A stretch of 14,598 nt of DNA from CAZAQS01 sp964486825 (GCA_964486825.1 CAZAQS010000112.1:1-14598); one strand, 5' to 3'. Positions 7,218 through 14,488 are shown, counted from the first letter of the stretch. The notes: generated by a model not told the origin, from the sequence alone. Numbers and translations are program-made.

Positions 7218-7260
7218 CCGAAGGAGTCTTCCCATAGGGGTTGACCAGGCGAAGGCTTAC

Positions 7261-7863
7261 ATGGAGGAAAGATTGGATAATTATCGAACAGAAGTAATCC
7301 CTGAGCCAGAAAATAAGGGAAGGGGTTCAAGTTGGCGGCGAGCTTTGATCGATATCATCGAAACGGTTATCCTCTCAGTCGCTCTTTTCCTGGGTATTAA
7401 CATGGTTTCTGCCCGGATACGGGTTGAATCGATCAGTATGCAGCCTACTTTACACGCAGGCAATTTCGTACTGGTAAATAAAATGGCTTACCGGTTTGGA
7501 TCCCCGGACCGAGGGGATGTGATCGTATTCCGTTACCCACCTGATCCAGAGCAGGTGCCTTATATCAAGCGGATTGTAGGACTACCGGGTGACAATATTC
7601 GGATCAGCGACGGTAAGGTTTATGTGAATAACCAGCTGCTGGTGGAGCCCTATATCGTATCTGCTACTCACCAGGGGGGAGAATGGAATGTGGACCAAAA
7701 CTCCCTCTTCGTGATGGGGGATAACCGTAATAATTCTTCTGATTCGCGGTCCTGGGGCTTTGTACCGGTAGAGAATGTAATCGGAAAAGCAGAGGTTGTT
7801 TATTGGCCTCCTGAAAAATGGGGCATGCTCAATTTCCCGGCAGCTGTGGCAGCCGGCCATTAA
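7261..7863 (+). CDS. lepB: Signal peptidase I
   Basis: This membrane-bound serine protease removes signal peptides from exported proteins on the outer face of the cytoplasmic membrane. From ATG 7261 it has 200 residues: a charged cytoplasmic N-terminus, one membrane segment (about 28-50, ALIDIIETVILSVALFLGIN), then the catalytic domain. The dyad is Ser59 in ISMQPTL (box B) and Lys103 in YIKRIVGLPGD (box D). Box E is MGDNRNNSSDSR (152-163). I chose 7261 because GAAGG lies 5 nt upstream and a sigma-70-type promoter lies just before it. The in-frame ATG at 7138 would add 41 residues of non-family sequence read through that promoter. Only one membrane anchor is present, as in Gram-positive-type enzymes. 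A strong hairpin follows. Confidence 0.95.
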   Translation: MEERLDNYRTEVIPEPENKGRGSSWRRALIDIIETVILSVALFLGINMVSARIRVESISMQPTLHAGNFVLVNKMAYRFGSPDRGDVIVFRYPPDPEQVPYIKRIVGLPGDNIRISDGKVYVNNQLLVEPYIVSATHQGGEWNVDQNSLFVMGDNRNNSSDSRSWGFVPVENVIGKAEVVYWPPEKWGMLNFPAAVAAGH

Positions 7864-7902
7864 GACGGTTCCGCACACATTATTATCATCGGAATGGAAT
7901 AC

Positions 7903-7932
7903 AAACAGCGAGTGGGAGCCCACTCGCTGTTT
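7903..7932. terminator. Bidirectional hairpin between convergent genes
   Basis: The arms AAACAGCGAGTGGG (7903-7916) and CCCACTCGCTGTTT (7919-7932) are perfect reverse complements of 14 bp around a 2-nt centre. The arms begin with AAA and end with TTT, so a short T run follows the stem in both directions. It lies between lepB (+) and the acyl-CoA dehydrogenase (-), where a shared terminator is expected. Confidence 0.85.
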
Positions 7933-7967
7933 CGATGTCAATTGCTATTAGCGGACTCGTAAGCGAC

Positions 7968-9122
7968 CTACCCCATTTCCTCCAGGAGGTTACGAGCGAT
8001 CACCAGGCGTTGGATTTCACTGGTCCCTTCGCCGATGGTCATTAAGCGGGCGTCCCGGTAGATCCGCTCGACCGGGTATTCGCGGCTGTATCCATAACCA
8101 CCGTGAATTTGGATTGCATTGCGACATACTCTTTCGCCCATTTCCGTCGCAAAGAGCTTAGCCATAGCAGCTTCTTTTGTAAAGGGCCGGCCTTGATCCT
8201 TCAACCAGGCTGCATAATAAACCATCAAGCGAGCAGTTTGGATTTCAGTTGCAGCATCCGCCAGCATCCACTGGATTGCTTGTTGGTTCGCAATCGGGCC
8301 TCCAAACGCGACTCTTTCCTTCGAGTAGCGAATCGCTTCGTCAAACGCAGCCTGCGCCAGGCCTACCGATAGAGCTCCGATACCGATACGCCCGCCATCC
8401 AGAATTTGCAGGGTCTGCTTAAGCCCGCGACCTTCTTCCCCAAGCAGCTCACCCGCCGCCACATGCACATCTTCGTAAGTGACCGCATGGGTGGGTGAGC
8501 CTTTCAATCCCATCTTTTTTTCCGCTGGGCCGATATGGACGCCAGGGCTTTCCACCGGCACGACGATCAAGCTGAGAGATTTAGCTCCTCCACGAGGGTC
8601 TGTCCGCACCAGGGTTACGATGAAGTCAGCGATGCTGGCGTTGGTGCACCACATCTTGCTGCCATTAATGACCCATTCCTCCCCCACTCGTTCAGCCTTT
8701 GTGCTCACTCCATCCTTCAAATCCGAGCCTGCGCCTGGTTCTGTAAGAGCCAAAGCTGCCAGCTTCCCTTCCCCGGTGGCGGCTCTTGATAGGTAGCGCT
8801 GTTTTTGTTGCTCGCTGCCATACAGGGCAATGGGAGCACAACCCAAACCGTTATGGGCAGCGATTGCCAGGGCGGTGCTGCCACACCCCCAGCCCAGTTC
8901 TTCAACAGCAATGGCAGCGCTTACTGCATCGACTCCCGCGCCCCCATATTCCTCGGGAATGCTCATACCCAACATCCCGAGCGGGCCCATTTTGCGGACA
9001 GCTTCCCAATTGAACCTGGCTTCTTCGTCTACCTCTTGTGCCTTTGGCTTGACCTCCCTGGATACAAAATCGTGTACAGCCTGTTTCCACATCTGTTGTT
9101 CTTGGGTCAGTTCGAAGTTCAT
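7968..9122 (-). CDS. Acyl-CoA dehydrogenase
   Basis: This FAD enzyme oxidises an acyl-CoA to the trans-2-enoyl-CoA and passes electrons to electron-transfer flavoprotein. The 384 residues match the family length. An N-terminal helical domain (MNFELTQEQQMWKQAVHDF) is followed by the flavin signature ALTEPGAGSD (about 125-134), a middle beta domain with KMWCTNAS, and a C-terminal domain with QIHGGYGYSREYPVERIYRD. The catalytic base is in GEGTSEIQR (Glu365), the position used by short- and medium-chain enzymes and not by the long-chain or isovaleryl types. Chain length cannot be fixed further. The start has GAGGAG a few bases upstream and a good promoter. It lies 145 nt downstream of the acyl-CoA synthetase on the same strand, which suggests a shared acid-degradation role. 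No ETF genes are in the window. Confidence 0.96.
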   Translation of the reverse strand: MNFELTQEQQMWKQAVHDFVSREVKPKAQEVDEEARFNWEAVRKMGPLGMLGMSIPEEYGGAGVDAVSAAIAVEELGWGCGSTALAIAAHNGLGCAPIALYGSEQQKQRYLSRAATGEGKLAALALTEPGAGSDLKDGVSTKAERVGEEWVINGSKMWCTNASIADFIVTLVRTDPRGGAKSLSLIVVPVESPGVHIGPAEKKMGLKGSPTHAVTYEDVHVAAGELLGEEGRGLKQTLQILDGGRIGIGALSVGLAQAAFDEAIRYSKERVAFGGPIANQQAIQWMLADAATEIQTARLMVYYAAWLKDQGRPFTKEAAMAKLFATEMGERVCRNAIQIHGGYGYSREYPVERIYRDARLMTIGEGTSEIQRLVIARNLLEEMG

Positions 9123-9178
9123 GCTTTGCTCCTCTTTTGTCGCCTGCTCCTTCCTTAAACCCCCGTACTGCCACCATG

Positions 9179-9207
9179 ATTATAGCAACGATTTCTAGAG
9201 ATTAGAA
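9179..9207 (-). promoter_or_regulatory. Extended -10 promoter and overlapping palindrome before acyl-CoA dehydrogenase
   Basis: On the minus strand a perfect TATAAT (9184 to 9179) is preceded by TGC, giving an extended -10. A weak -35 TTCTAA (9207 to 9202) lies 17 nt further up. The palindrome TTCTA-N5-TAGAA (9193-9207) covers the -35 and part of the spacer, a position where a repressor could act. A second related palindrome, TCTATAGA, lies at 9230-9237. Confidence 0.55.
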
Positions 9208-9267
9208 CTTATCGTATTTGGATCTTCATTCTATAGAGTTCTGAGATTACTTAAAGTCGATTATGCA

Positions 9268-11235
9268 TTAATTCGCATGATTGATCTCTTCGACGGCCTC
9301 AGGATTTACCAGGGAGGAGGTGTCTCCGGGGTCTTGCCCCAGGTAGGCTGCCTTTACCATGCGACGCATGACCTTGGCATTGCGTGTTTTAGGAAGATCA
9401 CTGACGAAAAGCACTCGTTTAGGAGCCAGTGGTTTGCCCAAGGATTTGACCAACAATCCCTTCAGCTCTTGCCGCAGCTCATCACTTGCCTGGCTACCCG
9501 GCGCCAGGACACAGAACACCACCAACGCATTGCCCTTGATATCATCTGGGACGCCGATCGCGGCCGCTTCAACGACTTCAGGATGGCTCACCAGGATTGA
9601 TTCGGCTTCCGCTGGACCGAGGCGTTTGCCTGCGATCTTGATTATATCGTCAGACCGGCCCAGGATATACCACATGCCGTCAGAATCTACTGCCGCGAAA
9701 TCGCCATGCACCCAAACCCCCGGCCAGCGTGACCAATAGGTCTCCTCATAACGCTGTGGGTCTTTCCAAAAACCGCGCGTCATCCCGATCCAGGGTGCTT
9801 TGATAACCAGTTCACCTACCTGTTCCCGGACAGGGCGGCCTTGTTCGTCGAAAACATCCGCGGCGATACCGGGGCAAGGGCCGGAAAAAGCTGTTGGCTT
9901 CAGGGGGAGGATGGGGTTTCCCATCACAATGCCACCGGATATTTCCGTACCTCCTGAATAATTTATGATTGGCCGTTTTTTCTTGCCTACCTTCTCGAAC
10001 AGCCACATCCACGGGTCCGGATTCCAGGGTTCTCCAGTAGAGGCAAAAAAGCGTAAGGAAGAGAGATCATGTTTCTGGAACTGTTCTTCCCCGTTTGTTA
10101 ACATGGAGCGCACCAATGTCGGAGACAGCCCCAAGTGTGTGATGCGGTGATGTTCTACCATGGACCACAATCTGTCAGGTCCGGGATAATCCGGGGCGCC
10201 ATCATACAAGAAAAAGGTGCTGGCAAGGATTAGGCCTCCGAAGACCAACCAGGGACCCATCATCCAGCCCATATCCGTCATCCAATACAGGGTCTCTCCT
10301 GGGTGCAGGTCCGTACCAAAGGCCATATCTTGAGCCGCCTTAACCGGGAAGCCACAATGGGTATGTACTGCTCCTTTCGGGCGACCGGTTGTTCCTGAGG
10401 TATAGATGACCATTAGTATGTCTTCTGCGCGGGTGATTTCAGTATCAGCTATTTCCGGTTGCGTCGAGACGATCTCATGCCACCAATGGTCCCTTCCGAG
10501 GAGCATTAGAACCTCAAGGTCGGTTCGTTTTAGAACGATAATATGCTCAAGAGAGGCCACAGAACTGGCTGCCTCATCTACAGCTGCTTTCATATTGATG
10601 GGCTGCCTGCGCCGGAAAAAGCCGTCGGCAGTGAACAAGGCTTTGGCATTCGCGTCTTCAAGACGGGATGCAATCGCTCCAGATCCATAGCCGGAAAAGA
10701 GGGGTAGGATGATGCCGCCGATTTTGGCAATTGCCAGCATAGCAGCCGTTATCTCACAGGTCATGGGCATGTATAAGCCAATGGCGTCGCCTTTGCCCAG
10801 GCCTAGGGAGCGCAGCGCATTGGCAGCCTGATTTACCAGCCGCCACAGATCCCCGTAGGTCAGGGTGCAGGTTTCGCCCTCTTCCGATTCAGAGATCAAG
10901 GCGGGTCGGTTTTCCATATCTGTTCCCATATACTTATCAAGGCAGTTGTGGACGATATTCATTTTTCCACCCACGCACCACTCCGGCCAGGCGATGCCCC
11001 GAGATAGATCAACAACTTGCCGGTAGGGTTCGTAAAAGCGGATGTCCAGGTAATCCAGGATTGCTCCCGTGAACCAGGCTATGTCTTCTGTAGATCTTTG
11101 CATCAGCTCCTGGAAATTTCCTATGCCTTGTAGGCGCATGAATTTTGTAAGGTGAGCTTTCTCGACATATTCAGGTGATGGGCGCCAGACGATTTTGTCC
11201 CCAAAAGTAAAGCCTCCGCCGGTTTGATCCGTCAT
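9268..11235 (-). CDS. Acyl-CoA synthetase, acetyl-CoA synthetase (AMP-forming) family
   Basis: The enzyme activates a carboxylic acid in two steps: ATP makes an acyl-adenylate, then CoA displaces AMP. It has 655 residues, the length of Acs, including the Acs-type N-terminal region. The phosphate loop YTSGTTGRPKGAV is at 278-290, followed by GEPWNP (401-406), motif A5 NYSGGTEISGG (425-435), HGDFAAVDSDG (510-520), GRSDDIIKIAGKRLG (526-540) and the catalytic Lys621 in LPKTRNAKVMRR. True acetate enzymes carry WWQTETG at A5, where a tryptophan closes the acyl pocket. Here it is SGGTEISGG, so a larger or different acid is likely. I therefore do not call it acsA. The start has GGGAGGA 5 nt upstream. 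A weak TATACT lies on the minus strand at 11313-11308. Confidence 0.93.
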   Translation of the reverse strand: MTDQTGGGFTFGDKIVWRPSPEYVEKAHLTKFMRLQGIGNFQELMQRSTEDIAWFTGAILDYLDIRFYEPYRQVVDLSRGIAWPEWCVGGKMNIVHNCLDKYMGTDMENRPALISESEEGETCTLTYGDLWRLVNQAANALRSLGLGKGDAIGLYMPMTCEITAAMLAIAKIGGIILPLFSGYGSGAIASRLEDANAKALFTADGFFRRRQPINMKAAVDEAASSVASLEHIIVLKRTDLEVLMLLGRDHWWHEIVSTQPEIADTEITRAEDILMVIYTSGTTGRPKGAVHTHCGFPVKAAQDMAFGTDLHPGETLYWMTDMGWMMGPWLVFGGLILASTFFLYDGAPDYPGPDRLWSMVEHHRITHLGLSPTLVRSMLTNGEEQFQKHDLSSLRFFASTGEPWNPDPWMWLFEKVGKKKRPIINYSGGTEISGGIVMGNPILPLKPTAFSGPCPGIAADVFDEQGRPVREQVGELVIKAPWIGMTRGFWKDPQRYEETYWSRWPGVWVHGDFAAVDSDGMWYILGRSDDIIKIAGKRLGPAEAESILVSHPEVVEAAAIGVPDDIKGNALVVFCVLAPGSQASDELRQELKGLLVKSLGKPLAPKRVLFVSDLPKTRNAKVMRRMVKAAYLGQDPGDTSSLVNPEAVEEINHAN

Positions 11236-11370
11236 ACCTATCCTCCCTGTATTAACACCTTGATCTTCGCAGGATATCTTAGGTTAGTCGTGTCCCGTAC
11301 TCCTTCAAGTATACACGATAGATAAAGCTTAGGATTGGGACCTCCAATTGACTCGCCTCGAGACGGGATT

Positions 11371-11410
11371 CAAAATAAAAAGAGGTCCCAGTAATCTCTG
11401 CCAGGACCTC
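11371..11410 (-). terminator. Rho-independent terminator of the lipoprotein transcript
   Basis: On the minus strand GAGGTCC (11410 to 11404) pairs with GGACCTC (11388 to 11382) and is followed at once by TTTTTATTTTG (11381 to 11371). This stem plus T-tract lies 28 nt after the stop at 11439. On the plus strand there is no T run, so it acts only for the minus-strand genes. The rest of 11236-11438 shows nothing beyond the leader of the acyl-CoA synthetase gene. Confidence 0.75.
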
Positions 11411-11438
11411 ATTCAAACGGTCGTCGTTCTTTTAGTTT

Positions 11439-12185
11439 TTAAGGGACGTAGAGCGGCGGCTCCTGCACAAGGAGGCTGTCGTCAGACTTGGTTATCGAAT
11501 ACAGGAACTGTGTCTGCGGAGGTTCTTCAGCCGGATCAGCTCCGCAGCATGGCCCTAACGTGAACTGTCCTCCGTCCTCATCCTGCAATTCGACCGTGAT
11601 TCTAAAATCGGAGGCGGAGACCTGGGCTTCGTCAACCACGTTCAAAACCGGCAGGCAGATCATCCCGTTGACGGTGCAGGCGGCTTCGAAAAGGGCTGCA
11701 TGGTCGTTAGGATCGATTTCAGGGTTGAAATAAGCCAGTTGCTCATAACTGCCTCCATAGTAATCAACGGCATCTTCGAACCGGCCTGCACTCAAGTGCT
11801 CCAGGTAGTCGATCAAGGCCCATCGAGCCGCAGCCAGATCACCAGCATTCTGGGGTGTAGACCCTTGCGCGTACAACTCGGCAGCGAATTCCTGAATGGC
11901 TTGCAATTCCGCTTCGCTCGCCTCCATGCTTCCGATTCCAAAGAAGAGAAGCCGGATGGTCATCGCATCTGCTGTAGCGGGATCAGTCTGCTCGTACTCA
12001 AACCCAGCAAAATTATCCATCCACTGGTATAGCTGCCTCAGCTGGCTGTCGTTGAGCAGTGTAGGCTCACCTGTACCTGTTTCCGCAGGTGCACAGCTGG
12101 AAGCGTATGCCTCCCCGTACGCGTAAACTTCTAAACGATCACAGAAGCCGGCAATCCCGCCTTCGCGTTCCCAGGTGAATGCCAA
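11439..12185 (-). CDS. Severed C-terminal part of the upstream lipoprotein (after in-frame TGA)
   Basis: The 248 codons continue in exactly the same frame as the lipoprotein gene, after a TGA at 12191-12189 and one GGA codon. The nominal start is TTG 12185, but the only purine-rich stretch (GAGGA) touches it with no spacing. There is no signal peptide, although the first domain carries a Cys pair typical of exported proteins (GFCDRLEVYAYGEAYASSC). Residues about 1-105 parallel the last domain of the upstream ORF. Residues about 110-248 form a different domain (WALIDYLEHLSAGRFEDAVDYY, later CTVNGMICLPV and TLGPCCG) that could be an NTF2-like fold; this is a guess. It is most likely the rest of one interrupted gene. 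Independent coupled translation from the TTG is possible but would give a cytoplasmic fragment. It ends 28 nt before the terminator. Confidence 0.65.
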   Translation of the reverse strand: MAFTWEREGGIAGFCDRLEVYAYGEAYASSCAPAETGTGEPTLLNDSQLRQLYQWMDNFAGFEYEQTDPATADAMTIRLLFFGIGSMEASEAELQAIQEFAAELYAQGSTPQNAGDLAAARWALIDYLEHLSAGRFEDAVDYYGGSYEQLAYFNPEIDPNDHAALFEAACTVNGMICLPVLNVVDEAQVSASDFRITVELQDEDGGQFTLGPCCGADPAEEPPQTQFLYSITKSDDSLLVQEPPLYVP

Positions 12186-12188
12186 TCC

Positions 12189-13364
12189 TCAGGAGGCGCC
12201 ACTGCGCCCGGAGATGGCCTCCTGGGCTGCCAGCCAGGCCCATTCTGCGATCATGCGCTGCTGGCTCGGTGTGGCAACGATTTCACCCTGGCCGGTAAAT
12301 TGGATAACTCCGGCAGGGGTATCAGCGTCGAAGGATGCGTATTTGACCGCCATATCAATAAGCCTGTCCTGGCGCTCACTAGACACAAACCTGCCCGGCA
12401 ACAGAGGCCCATTGCATGGGCCGGCCGCGATGATCTGTTTGCCGATCTGGGCAGTCCGGCATTCTAACTCCTGTGGTGAAGTCCAAACAATGATTGGATT
12501 TTCCACCTGCGCCTGCGGCCCGTTGGCTAGCACTACCAGGTTACCGTCACGATCCGTGCGGTACTCGTATTGCTCGTCGTTGACTTTTAAAATTACCAGG
12601 TAACCAGGGGTAATCATCTGCGCGCACATTTGTCCGGGTTCAGCCAGACCCAGGCAAGCATCAGGCCATTCTTGAGGCTGAACGCTGGTAATGATGACTT
12701 CATCCATCCTCAAGGCCAAGCGGGTTGCCAGGACCTGCCGGGCGGAGAGAGCCGCGCCTGGAATCAAGCGAACATTCTGGGCATTCTCATCCATGCGGAA
12801 CTCATACTGCTCACCGTCCAAGATCAAGATGCCGCCGTAACCGGGGGTCTCTACCTGGGCGCATATCTCTTCAGCTTCCGGTGCGCCCAGGCAAGCATCC
12901 GGCCATGTGACCGGCTCGAAGACCTGGATTTCCAACTGGGCCAGATCCACACCAAGTTTCTCGGCCAAAGCCTCCAGGGCTGTACGTTCCTCTTCCCCGG
13001 CGATCCTTAAGTTCATGCCGCTTAAATCTGTGTGAACCTGGTATTGGCGGTCACCGGCCCGCACGATCAGCCGGTAGCCAGGTGTAATGACCTCTGCACA
13101 CATCTCGTCGGGACCTGCCAGGCCAAGGCAGGAATTGGACCATTCCACCTGTTCTAACTCCTGCACTTGCAGTTCTCCAGGGTCAAATCCCAAACCTCTC
13201 GCGATCGCCTGGAGGATCTCGTCTGGGATTTCCTCTGCCCCTCCCTGGGGGCCTTCCGGGGAAGGCGTGGCTGGGCTGGGGGTGGTTGATGCACAGGCTG
13301 GCAATAGGAGCGCCAGCACAGCGAAAATGGATACGACCGGTAAAACTGTCTTCTTGATTTTCAT
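12189..13364 (-). CDS. Exported lipoprotein with three WxDxCLG/TPGY repeats
   Basis: The 391-residue product begins with a basic signal peptide and lipobox L-P-A-C (Cys24), then a Ser/Pro/Thr-rich spacer (25-45), so it is predicted to be lipid-anchored on the outer face of the membrane. Three repeats of about 77 residues follow (about 46-122, 124-202, 205-280). Each has a short helix, a W-x-x-x-CLG motif and a second Cys ten residues later (C79/C89, C158/C168, C237/C247), then TPGY and a Y-x-V/F/Y strand. The paired cysteines suggest a disulfide per repeat. A fourth domain (289-383) has the pair C302/C317. I recall such repeats in Chloroflexota and cyanobacterial proteins of unknown function. 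GAAGGAG lies 10 nt before the ATG and a TATGAT -10-like site is at 13406-13401. The ORF ends at a TGA after which the same frame continues. Confidence 0.85.
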   Translation of the reverse strand: MKIKKTVLPVVSIFAVLALLLPACASTTPSPATPSPEGPQGGAEEIPDEILQAIARGLGFDPGELQVQELEQVEWSNSCLGLAGPDEMCAEVITPGYRLIVRAGDRQYQVHTDLSGMNLRIAGEEERTALEALAEKLGVDLAQLEIQVFEPVTWPDACLGAPEAEEICAQVETPGYGGILILDGEQYEFRMDENAQNVRLIPGAALSARQVLATRLALRMDEVIITSVQPQEWPDACLGLAEPGQMCAQMITPGYLVILKVNDEQYEYRTDRDGNLVVLANGPQAQVENPIIVWTSPQELECRTAQIGKQIIAAGPCNGPLLPGRFVSSERQDRLIDMAVKYASFDADTPAGVIQFTGQGEIVATPSQQRMIAEWAWLAAQEAISGRSGAS

Positions 13365-13479
13365 TCTCTTACTACTCCTTCGAAAGGCAATCTTAAAGCG
13401 ATCATAGCATTCGATCAGGCGGTTATTTCACCGGAAGCATGTATTAGACGTTTTATCACAGTATTTGTTCCCCAAAGAT

Positions 13480-13511
13480 GATGCCATGCGCTGGGAAATC
13501 GGCATGGCATC
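13480..13511. repeat. 10-bp perfect inverted repeat in divergent intergenic region
   Basis: GATGCCATGC (13480-13489) and GCATGGCATC (13502-13511) are perfect complements around a 12-nt loop. No T run follows on either side, so a terminator is unlikely. It lies between the divergent lipoprotein and methyltransferase-like genes, about 75 nt from each candidate -10, and could be an operator or an RNA hairpin. Confidence 0.6.
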
Positions 13512-13565
13512 GAAGGCTGTTATCGTGGACCTTATTGTACAGTTGTCAGCCTGGATTTATTACGA

Positions 13566-13594
13566 TTAATTATCATGTATGATTGGCGTATAAT
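13566..13594 (+). promoter_or_regulatory. Candidate promoter of the methyltransferase-like gene
   Basis: A perfect TATAAT (13589-13594) lies 17 nt after a poor -35, TTAATT (13566-13571, 3 of 6). Transcription would start near 13601, about 40 nt before the first ATG. The surrounding 13560-13640 is AT-rich, as promoter regions usually are. Confidence 0.4.
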
Positions 13595-13641
13595 TTTAAT
13601 CAGGACTGTTTACTGCGAAATATACCGCAAAGTATTGTTAT

Positions 13642-14250
13642 ATGCACAAGGTTTGGTGCATGGACATTGGAGGTGGTGTGGGCATCCAGCTTGGTCCAAT
13701 CGCTGCGGGTCTCATCGCTGGCGGTCTCTTGCTAATGGCCGGTTACGTCTTCTCCCGAGTCCGGGCGGACTACCGGCAGCGAGGCCTGCTTACCCGGCAG
13801 GTGGCTGTACTTCAGACCGGGTACTTCTTCATCTACGCCCTGAGTTCTTATCTGTTCCTCGACTCCAGGCTCACGGCTATAGCGAGCAAAGGTAGTCTAT
13901 TTGGGTTGGCTGCCCTGCTGATGATTACAGGGCTATCGGTGGTTCTATTGTCGATGCCCTTCCTGGGCCAGAGATCCTTTGGTGCAGAAGTCGGCAAACT
14001 CCATACCAAGGGGATTTACCGCTTCAGCCGTAATCCGCAGCTTGCTGGCAGCTTCTGCTTTATCATCGGTTACGTCCTTCTCTGGCCGTCTTGGACAGGG
14101 GCTCTTTGGGCAGCAGTCTGGCTCCCAATCTCATACTGGATGATCCGAGCAGAGGAAGAAAATCTAAGGTCGGTTTTCGGCAAGGAGTACGAGGAGTATT
14201 GCAAGCGAACTCCCCGATTTATCGGCATTGGCAAGCAACGCCAGGGATGA
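13642..14250 (+). CDS. Membrane methyltransferase-like protein, ICMT/PEMT superfamily
   Basis: The protein has about 202 residues and several membrane segments (about 15-36, 55-73, 85-106, 136-149, 152-168). The C-terminal part has the isoprenylcysteine carboxyl/phospholipid methyltransferase signature: GIYRFSRNPQLAGSF (124-138, the R-NP-x motif near the SAM site) and then EEENLRSVFGKEYEEYCKRTPRF (171-193). Such enzymes methylate lipids or prenylated or other membrane substrates using S-adenosylmethionine; the bacterial substrate is usually unknown. The start is ambiguous. ATG 13642 has no clear ribosome site, ATG 13660 is also in frame, and GTG 13678 follows GGAGG (13669-13673) with a 4-nt gap and begins right at the first membrane segment. 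The stop TGA overlaps an ATG of the next short ORF. Confidence 0.88.
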   Translation: MHKVWCMDIGGGVGIQLGPIAAGLIAGGLLLMAGYVFSRVRADYRQRGLLTRQVAVLQTGYFFIYALSSYLFLDSRLTAIASKGSLFGLAALLMITGLSVVLLSMPFLGQRSFGAEVGKLHTKGIYRFSRNPQLAGSFCFIIGYVLLWPSWTGALWAAVWLPISYWMIRAEEENLRSVFGKEYEEYCKRTPRFIGIGKQRQG

Positions 14251-14285
14251 GTCAGGACCTAAGTGCAGCGAGACAGGAGCTAAGA

Positions 14286-14447
14286 ATGCATTCAATACAA
14301 GAAGATATGCAAGAGTTTCGCGGGCAGCTCGAAAAAGGATCGATCTCTTCCTTAATTTCCTCTTCTGGTCAAATGGACCCCTTGTTTTTGCAAGGGCGCT
14401 TCGTCTTTTCAATCTGTGTCTATGCCTTTTCAGAGTCCTTCCCCTAA
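14286..14447 (+). pseudogene. Short ORF, probable truncated start of a DUF7000-like gene
   Basis: A 53-codon ORF starts at ATG 14286 with a textbook ribosome site AGGAG (14275-14279) and a 6-nt spacer. An in-frame ATG at 14247 overlaps the previous stop (ATGA). The first 20 residues (MHSIQEDMQEFRGQLEKGSI) look like a real N-terminus and resemble from memory the opening of small DUF7000-type proteins (EYxxQLEKGxIQxAY). The following residues (SSLISSSGQMDPLFLQ) do not continue that pattern in any frame I could follow. A deletion or frameshift remnant is the best guess; a genuine small protein is the alternative. A weak 6-bp hairpin (CCCTTG 14379-14384, CAAGGG 14391-14396) lies near its end. Confidence 0.35.
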
Positions 14448-14488
14448 GCTGAGTGCACGCTCTGCCTTACAGCAGGTAATGGAAAGCG

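Noticed and set aside
9268..11235. Naming the synthetase acsA (acetyl-CoA synthetase)
   Set aside because: Motif A5 lacks the WWQTETG signature of acetate enzymes, so substrate and symbol cannot be assigned.
12189..12191. Selenocysteine or general UGA recoding to explain the in-frame TGA
   Set aside because: TGA ends other genes in the window, tryptophan is encoded by TGG, no SECIS-like structure is evident just downstream, and the position is an interdomain linker, not a redox motif.
14379..14396. CCCTTG-tttttg-CAAGGG hairpin as a terminator for the methyltransferase-like gene
   Set aside because: The stem is only 6 bp, the T run is in the loop and not after the stem, so I do not call it a terminator.
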